A stretch of DNA of 64,000 bases. It comes from Lycorma delicatula (lineage: Eukaryota; Arthropoda; Insecta; Hemiptera; Fulgoridae). The position numbers and the translations under genes were made by a program. The notes under the pieces are model-generated. The model was given only the letters and a program-made list of their open reading frames with translations, ran no database searches and had not been told where the DNA came from. Position 1 is the first letter of the stretch. Each line of letters begins with the position of its first letter. This document shows positions 25,233-36,299 of this stretch, piece by piece. Location of the stretch: the NCBI RefSeq assembly GCF_047948215.1, contig NC_134456.1, forward strand, positions 194,291,034 through 194,355,033, written 5' to 3'.

Positions 25233-25998
25233 AAAAAAATTGATGTGGACACTACATGACTTCCTCATGTGGTGTCCACATGAGGACATATACGCCTATT
25301 AAATTGCATATATACATTTTTAAAAGTACACAAAATTTTATTTCACTAATAACTTCTGATTTATATTTTTTTGTATTGTTATTATTGAATTATTATTTTT
25401 TGTAAAAATATTTTTACAATCACAGGTTAATAATTATTATTTACAATCAGAGGTTAATAATTATTAATAAATCAATATATTTGAATTTTAAAAAAAGTTA
25501 ATAAAAAGGAAATGAAGTCGGATTCGAACCGATGGGCCTTCACCTTGTAACATCCGAATATTTCATTAACTAAAATTTTATTTGGCTATTTTAAGTCTGG
25601 AACCAATGAAAATTATGATATATCGTTATGGTATATCGTTGAAAATTTCTCAATGCGGGCTTATAAGTTAAGAGAAAATGCGGGCTGTAGTTAAGAAAAA
25701 ATCCAAATTTTTTTTAGATTTCGGCTTTTTGGACATTTTTGATCAAGTCAATTGCATCAAAATGGGAGGTGCACTATTATGTTACAACAGTCCTAATTCA
25801 TAATTTCAATATTCTACGGCTCATCATTTTTTAATTATGCGAGATACATAAGTACAAACGTACGTACATGTAAGTCACGCCGAAACTAGTCAAAATGGAT
25901 TCAGGGATGGTCAAAATGGATATTTCCGGTGAAATCTGAAAACCGAAATCTTTTGCGATTACAATACTTCCTTTACTTCATACAAGCAAGTAAAAAAT
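25233..25998 (-). mobile_element. Family C interspersed repeat, copy 3
   Basis: Minus-strand copy with the same landmarks in reverse order: the complement of the B-box-like segment at about 25514-25533 (GTCGGATTCGAACCGATGGG) and of GAAGTATTGTAATCGC near 25950-25973. Its terminal part is altered: ATGTGGACACTACATGA (25243-25259) and TCATGTGGTGTCCACAT (25265-25281) form an inverted pair around a 5-base loop, as if the terminal hairpin had been copied twice in opposite orientation. Confidence 0.75.
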
Positions 25999-26239
25999 GA
26001 TGAGTTTCCGTGTAAGTATAATACGATTTTTTGTAAACATGAATTTACTTCATAATTACTAAAAATAAAATATAATGGAAATAAACTTCATTATTATGAT
26101 AATAATAAAACTACCAAAAAATCGATTAAATCCATTGGAAATTATGATTATTATAAAACCATTAAAAACTAAAAATAAAGTAACTTTATTTTAATTTCCA
26201 ATCAAGGCTTAATATATTATTGACAGTCTTCTGAATTTA

Positions 26240-26523
26240 GCCCACAGAGTTGGTCTAGTGGTGAACGCGTCTTCCCAAATCAGCTGATTTGAAGTCGAGA
26301 GTTCCAGCGTTCAAGTCCTAGTAAAGACACTTACTTTTATATTTGAATACTAGATCATGGATACCGGTGTTCTTTGGTGGTTGGGTTTTTCGGTTAACCA
26401 CAAATCTTAGGAACGATCGAACTGAGATTGTACAAGACTACACTTCATTTACACTCACACACATCATTCTCTAAAGTAATACCTGAACGGTAATTACCGG
26501 AGGCTAAACCGAAAAAGAAGAAA
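26240..26523 (+). mobile_element. tRNA-derived SINE, family A
   Basis: Plus-strand copy with head GTTGGTCTAGTGGTGAACGC (A box) and GCGTTCAAGTCCTAGT (B box), central body GATACCGGTGTTCTTTGGTG, tail GGAGGCTAAACCGAAAAAG. Flanked by TCTTCTGAATTTA (26227-26239) and TCTTTTGAATTTA (26524-26536), a 13-base target duplication with one difference. Confidence 0.9.
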
Positions 26524-26690
26524 TCTTTTGAATTTAAATTAACAGTGATTCAACAAATAAAAAACGTAAACACGAAATAGAGAAGTAATATATTTATTTT
26601 GAAGCCGGTTATAGATCAAGTTTTTGCTCGAGAAATAATTCACAACAGAAGCTTGAAGCTTGAGCGTGGGAATATAAAGATGGGCATTAT

Positions 26691-26774
26691 TTAGCTTATG
26701 AAAAATAGCATGCCTGACCAGGATTCGAATTTGGGACCTCCGGATGAAGGCCGAGACGCTACCATTCCTTCACG
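26691..26774 (-). mobile_element. Family D SINE, head only
   Basis: Minus-strand tRNA-like head with a B box read as ATTCGAATCCTGGTCAGGCA (complement at about 26711-26730) and an A-box region degraded at about 26755-26770. It is bounded by AAGATGGGCATTAT (26677-26690) and AAGATGGACATTAT (26775-26788), a 14-base direct repeat with one difference. If that is the target duplication, this is a complete insertion of only about 84 bases, essentially a bare tRNA-like unit. Confidence 0.65.
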
Positions 26775-26799
26775 AAGATGGACATTATATCTTAATTAT

Positions 26800-27753
26800 C
26801 TTTTTTTTTTTTAATTTTGGTTGTACGAAAAAACCTATTTTTTTGTTTCAAAATATAGAGATCTGCGCCGTTAACACAATAACCGATAGTGAGAGGTAAT
26901 CCCATTTCAAATGTGGAAATATATATTTTTTTCTTTTAAACTTATTCCGCTTATTTTCATGAATTTTCATAAGAAAATATATTCAGAATCATAGGGATGT
27001 TAGGCTACATATATCATACAAAGAATATAAGAATTATCTTCAAAGTTATTTCAAAATCATAAAGTTGTAGTTTGAAAAATTGTTCACCGGTCTAAAAAAC
27101 TGTCTATGGGACCACCAAAGAAGCTTTTACTACTAAATAAAAAAAGGCATCATTGAATAAGTCCAGTTGGTTGTAAGACTTAAAGTACATAAAGAAAAAT
27201 GTATGTACATACATTCGGAACACACTGAGAATCTTCCTTTTTTGAAATTTATTAAAATCACAGTGTAAAAAACACAAAAAATTATTTTTCAACAAAAAAA
27301 AATTCTTATCAAAATATTTTACGTCAAAAAGATTAAATGTAAAATACTTAATTATTTGATTACACAAGTAAATTAGTAAAATCAACTAAAATATATCTGA
27401 AAATATTGATCATTTATTTTAAAAAGCATTATTATATCCTTGTGTTTGAAATTTAATCATGTAAAGTTGAAACTGTATTCAAACATCCATATAGCGCGAT
27501 TTAGTTTATGGCTCTTCTCTTTTTTTTCAAGTATTCATCTTGTGAATTGCACAATAAATAAACACCAATAATTTAACGAATTTCTTTTCGTAAGTTATAT
27601 TTATCTAGTGTAGAATCCTTTACAACCTAGGAACACACAAAAAATTGCCAGGATGTCTAAAAAAAAGTAGAAAAGAGCAGAAAAGTTTTTGAATAAGATA
27701 TATGTATTATATATCTTGTTATATATAATACATACATATATATGTATTACAAG

Positions 27754-27810
<57 letters not shown>

Positions 27811-27990
27811 AATGGTGTTTAACTTAAAATAAGCTTCATTATTCAGTAGTTTATAACTAAATGCTTAATTTTGTTAAAATGCATATTAACAAAATGTATA
27901 ATTAGTGTGAAATAGGTAAAATAATGCGGAAGATATTGGTTCGACCGGAGCTGGAATAGGGAGATGTCTACTGCCTGCAAATTTGAGTAT
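26800..27990. other. AT-rich sequence with a compound microsatellite
   Basis: No gene recognised. The minus open frame 27385-27104 is chance AT-rich reading. Confidence 0.5.
27754..27807. repeat. Compound (TA)n(TG)n microsatellite
   Basis: About nine TA units run directly into about 19 TG units. The 50 bases upstream repeat AAGATATAT/ATATATCTT motifs in both orientations. Confidence 0.95.
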
Positions 27991-28009
27991 TGCCAGTCTG
28001 TCTTGGGCA

Positions 28010-29040
28010 CTGGCTTTTAAACAAGGTTGCCTAATCGCGTGTTGTTGTTATTGTTAAAATGCGGTTAACTGTTGAAGAACGTGTATTCGTGAGGGAAATT
28101 TATTTAGGGACAAAATTTCATGTTGGTGTCGAAAAGTGCTATTCAGAAGTTAGTTAAACAAGTTTTTTGACACAGGTTCGGTGTTAGTCCACAAACGTGC
28201 CCGATACTGGTCAATTTTAACGACGCAGGTCGTACAGGACATTAAAACGACAGTTACAAGACCTTATAAATCTTAGCAGAGAGAGCCGGGAAAAGAACTT
28301 TCACTAGGTTCAGCCAACACGGCAGTGAGGAGAGAATGCTGAAAAGTTATCCGTATCGATTGTAAGTTTTTCATGAGCTAACTAACGCTGATTTTGTTAA
28401 AAGGGTTCATCCTGTCAATGGTTCAAGATCTTCATTAGAGGCAACATTGGCATTTTAAATCAAATGTTTTTCACAGATGAAGCGTCGTTTCACCTTCATG
28501 GCTATGATAACAGTTTGAACTACGGACTAGAAAATCTGCACATTTTCTTTGAATCTCCTCTACACCCACAAAAAAAAGGCGTATAGTGTGCGGTTTCAAG
28601 CAGACAAATAACAGGACCCTTGTTTAAAAAAAAAACAAAAAAAAAACACTGTGGATGCTGCCGTCTTGGCAGCATTCATAAATTGTTCAACAATTTATGA
28701 ATTGTTGAACAATTTCTTGCTAGAAATCCTATAATTTGCTAGAAATTTGCTAGAAAAGAGGTGGACGTGACTGCTAACTGCGACAGGACAACGCCAGTTG
28801 CCATACAGTTCGCTCTACTATGGAGATACTACAAGATTTTTTCGGTGAAAGAATCATTTCTAAAGGATTGTGCCAAGCAGGATCCACTGATCTGACTAGT
28901 CCAGACTTCTCTCTGTGGGTTACATAAAACAAATTGTTTATAAGAGAAATCCACGCTTCCTGCAGAAACTGAAGATAAATATTAGTAATGAATCTAGGAA
29001 ATAGAGTACAGCTAACAAAAGTAGCAAGGAACATGGTCAA
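28010..29040 (+). pseudogene. Decayed Tc1/mariner-superfamily transposase copy
   Basis: Plus-strand reading from ATG near 28061 gives MRLTVEERVFVREIYLGTKF, the N-terminal pattern also seen in the copy at 49243. Later come FFTDEASFHLHGYDNS with the first catalytic aspartate (about 28470-28515), SPLHPQKKGV then a stop then CAVSSRQITGP (about 28557-28615), and STMEILQDFFGERIISKGL (about 28815-28870) followed by STDLTSPDFSLW with the third catalytic position. Frames change many times and there are A runs and short palindromic duplications at 28670-28720. I could not find the terminal repeats. Much older than the 49-kb copy by damage. Confidence 0.82.
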
Positions 29041-29049
29041 ACGTATTGA

Positions 29050-32000
29050 AAAAAGCCAAAAACTTTACAAAATATGAAGCAGAATATCTAAAGGGAAAAG
29101 TTTTTTAAAGATGAAAGGATTACTTACATCATGAAGGATCGGGTTAGAATTAAAGAGATGGTTTGCCTAATTCATTTTGTGTTATAAACTATTATGATAA
29201 TGAATTGAGGACTAAGAAAGAGAGCAACTTTTAGTTTTCAAATCTGGTTGTAAAGAAAAATGGAGTAAATGGAATATATTTAATAAATCAAAATTGTAGA
29301 AGTAACAGGAAGAAAATAAAAACCCACATTTTGAGGGTAATGATACGGTAGAGGAAAACATCTTGGTTGATCATTTTCTACATAACAGTTATATTAAGTG
29401 AAAAATAGACAGAAATAAGGAAAAAGGATAGAAAAAGGAAAAATAAGGACTAAGTAATGAAGAAAAGTTATAAGGAAATAACATGGAAACTCAGGACCGA
29501 CAATGGAGGGAGTTGAGTAGAAAACCGTCGAAAGAAAGTTTCACAAAAGAAAAGAAAATACATAAAATAATGCATATTTTCTAACATATAGTTTTCAACT
29601 AGATACCAAGAGAAAAATTCTTTAAATACACTTTGTTTATTGAAGCGAACGATGTGTCCAATATTCACAACAATAACCTATATTTTCACAGATTTTCCTA
29701 TAAATTAGTTACATTTAAGTACTGTGGAATTTAGATATAAACAGATATAACATGCGAAATTACATTAAAAAATAAATTTTAATTATCGTCTGAATAATTG
29801 AAAATTTGAATGTTTATTTAAATCTTATTATTATTCTATGAAATAGTGTTCCAGATTTAACATTTTAAAGCAGTGCATACACAATACAATCCGATTTAAT
29901 TGTGAAAAAAATGCTATATCTATTAATAATATTAATAATAATGATAATAATAATGTAATTCCTAATAAATTTTAAACATGAACACTTTACGGATTACCGA
30001 CTACTGTGAATAATGAATTAAAATACTGTTGTTGCCTGCTGTTATTACTACCGCTTTATTTATTATGATAATAAAGAATATTAAATCAGAATCTAATACT
30101 TTATTAAATTTATCCCCCATATATTCAGTAAATAATTTTAATTAAGTTGATAAGCATTTAGTAAACCTGTTGTGATGTTTCTAGCATCCTTAAGATGAAA
30201 TGAATATATAAAAAAAAATACGACAAAACAATACAGCAAAAACTTTTTAAGATTACATCTCCATACATAAGGCAGACTAAGTGTAAATTATATGAAATAA
30301 AATTACGGAACGTAAATAACGAAAAGCGGCTTACTTCAAGAATCTAGACGTATAAATACTAAAAACTTCTTAAATTATTTCAATCAATTTAAATGCAGTA
30401 TATGGCACTGAATATTAACAAGTTTTAAATATAATATATATAGAATTTATAAAAATAAACTTTCTGATAATTCTTTCCATTATAGAAAAAATAAATTAAA
30501 TATAAACTTGAATTAAGATAAATACTGACTAATAGATAAACCCGTCATTTTTGTTAAATTTGGTTAGTTATGTAAACACGTGTGATCATAATTATTGAAA
30601 AAATTTATTTTTTAAATTAGTGATGAAAGTAATAAAGTTTTAGAATGTTCTACATAATTATAGAAAGATTGTTACTCAGTCGAAGCGTCGTTAAATAATA
30701 TCAATTAAAAAGTAAAAAAAAAAATAACACAATACTCTGGATTTTGTTAAATGTAAACAAATATTGTGCCCAAATAATTCTCATTACCACCTGAATTGTA
30801 AAATTGTTTTATAATTATTTTATTTATTTTATCTTCACATAATTAATTTACTACTATTTTATGAATTTATATTTGTATTATAAATATGAACATACACAAT
30901 TTTATTACCCTATTTCTTTTTTTTTGTGTATTCTGTGATGTCACTCTGATCAAAGTTTTACTATAGTTTTCCTTGATGAATCAATCTAGTCTCACATGCT
31001 CGGATAATTCGTTTTTTTTTCCGTGGTGAAACTCACTGTTGTTAGCTGTATAATGTTTTATTATATACTGATTAGAATAATATATGTATTCCGGATTTCA
31101 AATTATCTTATAACCTTTCGCCTATGCGAAAGTTTCATATAAACTACAAATTATTCAGGCGTTTTTATTTCATGAAAATAGATGCACCTGTTCTGAAAAT
31201 ACACTGATACAAATAATTTAGTCTCCTCATAGTAAAATAAATAATTAATAAATAAAAATCAAAAAAAAGAAAATACAAAAAAAAAGAAATAGTTCAAAAG
31301 CAATAAACCAATTTATTTATCAGTTCTCTTCAATTAAAAATTTTATTTGGCCAATGATAAAATAACGGAACGAAGATTGTAGCCAATCATATAATCAAAA
31401 GGAAGAGGAAAGAATTTTGAGGTTATTTGTAAACCTTTTAGTGCAGAAGAAATGTTTATAGCTGAAAGCATACGAAAAATACCAAATGAAAAGCATATAA
31501 CACGGAATAAAGATTACATGATTTCTCATTCACGTAATGAAGAGGGAAAGTAAAAACATATAAATCGAGTGTATGTAGAAAAAAAAAAATCTTGTACGTT
31601 GATCTTGTACGTTGTATAAAATGGTTAAATAAATTTGACATAATCAATCCTAGATTTATCTAGTCTAAAAACATAAAAGAGAAAGCGAAGGATAATTCCA
31701 TTGGGAAACGGTGCAGACTGAATGCGGTGAACGCTTAAAATCAAAGTTCTTATACCACTTTTCAATAAAGAGTTCAAATAAAATCCTACTGAGAAAAAGA
31801 ATAAATGAAAGTGTAAAAAGGAATACGTACAAAAAAGAGCACTTTAATGTACGCACACACTACCCGTTATTATCCGTAACATAAAAAAAAAAAAAAAAAA
31901 AAAAAAATACTTTTCTAAAACTGAATTTACGTACGTACATGATTTATATGCTTGTAAGCAATTGGAGACAATGAGAAAGCGGTGTAAAATTTCCAGATTC

Positions 32001-35000
32001 TATCCAGGAATATTTGGTTCATCAGACGAGCACCGTCTGTGCCAACAACATAATCATCAACGTTGCAATAAATTGTTTTAATACGCACATCATTTTAAAA
32101 TGTGTACATGAAATTTCACCAATGAAATTGTTACAAAACATGATAATAAGTAAAAAGTTTCAAATCCCCTTTTCAAGCAATTTTGACATCCTTCTTGGTT
32201 ATTTTCAAGAAGTTTTATTTGAAGAAAATTTCTTCAATATAACAACATATATATATAAACAGCATAACAATTGCTGAAAACATTATTGGCAGTTGCACTG
32301 CACAGAGCAGCCTATCACCCAAACTTTCCTTGAGGGCAGAGTCGAGTAAAACACGCAGATAATATAACAAACAATTTTTTTTTAATGTTGTAACAGACGC
32401 AAAAAAAAATTTCTGATAAATTTAGAGATATCTATATTCTTGAAGCTCAGTAAAATAAAGAATTTATCAAAAAAAGTACAACGAAAAAGATGAAACTTGT
32501 AGATCTAACTTATAGAATACTTTTAAACAGTTAATGAATAACGGTAAGAAATTTCTGTGTTAAATCATGCGAAAAATGAACGATGTAAAAATGATATTCT
32601 TCAACAATTGCAATAAAAAAAAAAATCAATTCATTTCCATTATAAATTTACAAATAACATTCAGTTTAAAAATTCCTTTATTGTTAAAATTGGTTTAAAA
32701 TTTACAAAAAATAAATTAATAAAAGGCATAAAGAAAAATTAAACAAAACTATAACAAAAATAAGTGTAAATAAATTATAAAAATAAAAGATGTAATTAAG
32801 AAACCGATTTCAATAAAGTTAAATTACTTATAATATTGTAAGAAACTTTTCCTATAAAGTTAAACTTCCTTGACATTTTGACCAAAACTTTTCAAATTAT
32901 TGTAAGCATCTATGTCCGTATTAAAATTTAATTAACGCTTCGCATCTTGCAGCAAAGTTCGGGTAATTATACAAATAAGTCAATTTAATTTGCATAAGAA
33001 TCAACAACTGAAAATCTGTTACTAGGGAATAAATCTAAACTATGTCAAATGAAAATCAGATTTGAGGAAGGAATATATATATTTATATGAAACGTGAAAT
33101 CAACCGGTATCTGCTTATTACGTAATTATACATACAGTTTCTTGCATACGATAGAACTTCGCTTAACTTACATCGAAAAACATGTAATTCTTTTCCGCTG
33201 AAGAGTAACGATAGGACATTTTATTGAATTAGAGAAAGCGCTTTATAAAATACAAACGGTACAGCGACTAAAGTGACTAATCTGAAAGTCAAATTCCTAT
33301 AAAAGACCACGAGGGGCTTTTCAAGCCGTCAAATTCAGACAGTTAACATAGACGTTTCTAGATCAACAGGGAACCCTATCACACATCGTACCCTAAACCC
33401 GCATCTGTGACAACTGTATAACAATTGATATTTATAACTAACTTAATATTCAAATTTAATTAAAACATTCAAAATAAAATTATGTTTTATTTTTATTAGT
33501 AAAAAAATTAATTTTATTTTACTGGTTCTAATGAAAAACATTATTTTTTGAATGTGAAAAATATTAAAAATAAAATAAGAGAATTTTTATAGACTGAATG
33601 AAGTCTACCGGCTTTTCTCCAAGTATTAATTCTTAAATTTAACGAGAACGAAACGTTTAAACAAATATTATAAATGTTTATTATCTCATTATTAAAAATG
33701 TTTCTAACAAAATTTATTTTAAATTTTATTTTCTTTGATTATTATTTTCTAAAATGTTGCTAAAATAGGCCTATATTCTCAGCTACTAGTTAATATTCTT
33801 TTTACCTTTCCGCCACAAGCTGGAGGGACGAAGCAATTATTTTTCAAATAACTAATTTCCCTACATAAATTGTTCAAAATTTGTATGACAAACTAATGCA
33901 TATTTTTAGTAAAATACAATACGAGAGAGAAAGATCGTATTTCATTTAGAGAATAGCGAGGATCCAATAAGTATTTACATTACAGTTTAAGGAAAGATAA
34001 AATTTCAATTAGAATCTTAACAAATTTATTTTTATAAAATATTGCTTAAAAATGTGATCAATAAATTTTAAAATCATTAAAATTTTTAAGGTATATTAGA
34101 GCCGTAAAACATTTTAAGAAGGTTAGTAAAACAATAATGTTAATGGGTAATAACCAAAATAAAAAAATAAAAAACATTTTAAACAATATCACTTTAGAAA
34201 AAAAAAATTGTTTAATTAAATAAGTTTACGCACACGTTACGTCTCCTGACAACGAACCAATTCGAAGTTTAGTAACTCTAAAACTTTGTGCGGTTCATTG
34301 ACTTGAAATCGAGTTTTAAATATTCATCATAAAATAACCAAAAAATTACTTAAATTGTTTACAAATGGAATAATATCCAACCATGTATAAATAAGAAGAA
34401 ATCGAATATTTACATATAATACATTATATATAATACAATATTTCTTACGTTTGTTTCTTACACTTTTAATAATGCATATTTAGGTGTGTACTGTATGGTA
34501 AGGTGTGTACAATGATAAATTATCAAATTTAATTTTTAATTGGTATAAAGAAATCCTGCAAACACAAATCAGTGTTCACATTTAAACATACAAACTTTGT
34601 GTAAACATAAGACATAATTTTCGAATTAAAATTAACGTTTTGACTAGGTTTTTTAATTTTAGTTACATTAGGATATTTGCGAGGAATCTACTATTTTAAT
34701 AACTGGATAAAAATAATTTTTTATTCGATCAGATGGTGATGTCACTGGCTATGACGAAAGATAGACAATTCAATACCCGCACTTATCATCTGTTTTAACG
34801 CTAATCTCCTAAATACTGTTTTCATTTTGTCGAGTTCTATTTTATTTGGTCGTACACTATTGAAAGCTAAATTTTCATTGAAGTCTCGTTTTTGTAACGA
34901 AAATCTTTTCTGAAAGTTTTTCTTCAGATGTAGAACAAATATTCAATCACTTAACTGTGAATTAGCTAAGTACTTTATTTATTTAAACCGCGTAGTAAAT

Positions 35001-35190
35001 AACACAACTGAAAATCTAACTGAAATACAGTAAACAACATCCATTAGCATAGTTTAAAAAAAAAAAACTGAAGATAAGTTGAAAAAAAAACATAAGTAGT
35101 ACGTACGTTACGTTACAAATTGTAGCGTATCAATTCATTATCAAATAAATAATTAAAACCTTAAATTGGTAGTAGAATACGTCAAACAAC
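29050..35190. other. AT-rich sequence, no gene recognised
   Basis: About 6 kb with nothing I can support beyond simple repeats, including a 25-base A run at about 31883-31907. Open frames at 31456, 31665 and 32014 are AT-biased with no known motif. Confidence 0.5.
31883..31907. repeat. Poly(A) run, about 25 bp
   Basis: A long uninterrupted A tract. It could be an old retroposon tail, but no element is visible to its left. Confidence 0.85.
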
Positions 35191-35194
35191 TGCA

Positions 35195-35480
35195 ACTAGG
35201 ACACGGTTTAAAACTGCTTTTAGGTTTGGATTTTCAGAGGGGATACGGTTCAGTACGATCGACTGAGTGCGAGCAAACTCGTAGTGCGAGAGAACGACAG
35301 GACGTATAGTCCATTATTAACCAGAGTGCGTATCAATCGCACGTTCCGTTCATTGCAGGAACAATAAATCCGACTGACAACCCAATCTGCGAACTTCATT
35401 GAAAGCCAAGCGAGCTTGGAATCGGTACGGTTAAGCCGACTGTCTACCTCAGCGATTTGCGTGTACTAGAATTCACACGT
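35195..35480. promoter_or_regulatory. CpG-dense patch, possible transcription start region
   Basis: Composition changes to balanced bases with many CG steps; about eight fall between 35245 and 35310. An arthropod initiator-like TCAGT is at 35250-35254. A short open frame at 35457-35654 (MRVLEFTRHKHSLLHSMVNS) follows but matches nothing. It could be a promoter with a 5' UTR exon of a host gene, or an old element. Low certainty. Confidence 0.25.
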
Positions 35481-36013
35481 CATAAACACTCCTTGTTGCA
35501 CAGTATGGTGAATAGTAATGAAACCTACAACTACAACGCAATCACAGCAAGTTACTGCGCACAGAAAGCAATAACTAAAACAACAATAATAAATTCCCTA
35601 CGTATTGTTAAAATCAAGCGATTAATTTGGGCTTGCAATGAACTTGTCAACTGAATAGGGCAGACTAATCAATACTTGTACAAACAAATATTAGGTCAGT
35701 GCAAACTTCGGACCGACGTAAACAGACGAAAGGAAACAAGAATTCAATGACGGCCACACATTTTCATATTTGCATAAACCTCAATCGCAATATTACGAAA
35801 CAAAGAGTATGTCAAACATTTCTAAACGATATTTCCTTTATTATTTGTATCAGATAACCCGATTATTGAAAATAATTATGAAAATAAACAATTTCTTAAA
35901 TAAATTTTTTTGTTAGATGCCATAAGCAAATGTTATGTAGGTACCACAACGCAAGATACAAGTCACCCCTGTAACCATTTCTTAACAAACTACCATCCAA
36001 TGACACAGTTAAA

Positions 36014-36055
36014 ATGGAAAAGAAGAAAGTAAACTACTTTCTTCTCATTTTCCAT
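36014..36055. repeat. Imperfect hairpin beside a transposase remnant
   Basis: ATGGAAAAGAAGAAAGTA (36014-36031) faces TACTTTCTTCTCATTTTCCA across AAC, with a 3-base length difference. It lies just left of the Tc1/mariner scrap but is not clearly part of it. Confidence 0.65.
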
Positions 36056-36099
36056 ATATATATAAACTTTTTTCAATCATTGGGCGTCATGGCGCCCAT

Positions 36100-36295
36100 G
36101 GATTTCTTCTTTTCGGACTAAGTAAAAGACATCATACACCAAGAACACATCCAGTCACTTGACCACCTGCGCCGTGGAAAAGATCCCTGTAGATTTGCTT
36201 GTCAGAGTATGGAATGAGATGGATTATCGGTTTGACGTCTGTAGGGCTGTAAACGATGCTCATATTGAGTTATATGATGAGGTACAAAAACTTTA
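36100..36295 (+). pseudogene. C-terminal scrap of a Tc1/mariner-superfamily transposase
   Basis: One open stretch reads VEKIPVDLLVRVWNEMDYRF then DVCRAVNDAHIELYDEV and stops near 36294. This matches the C-terminal tail after the third catalytic residue in Tc1/IS630-type transposases, where a helix ending in RVWxExxYRxDVCR and GAHIE is usual. About 40 codons upstream (near 36108-36170) look like a decayed continuation (MDFFFSD-like), with a stop. No catalytic motif remains. This is a different family from the copies at 3.7, 28 and 49 kb. Confidence 0.6.
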
Positions 36296-36299
36296 GACT

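Noticed and set aside
26691..26774. tRNA gene call from the tRNA-like heads of the SINEs
   Set aside because: The heads match SINE copies with bodies, tails and target duplications, and their stems are degraded. No free-standing tRNA was found.
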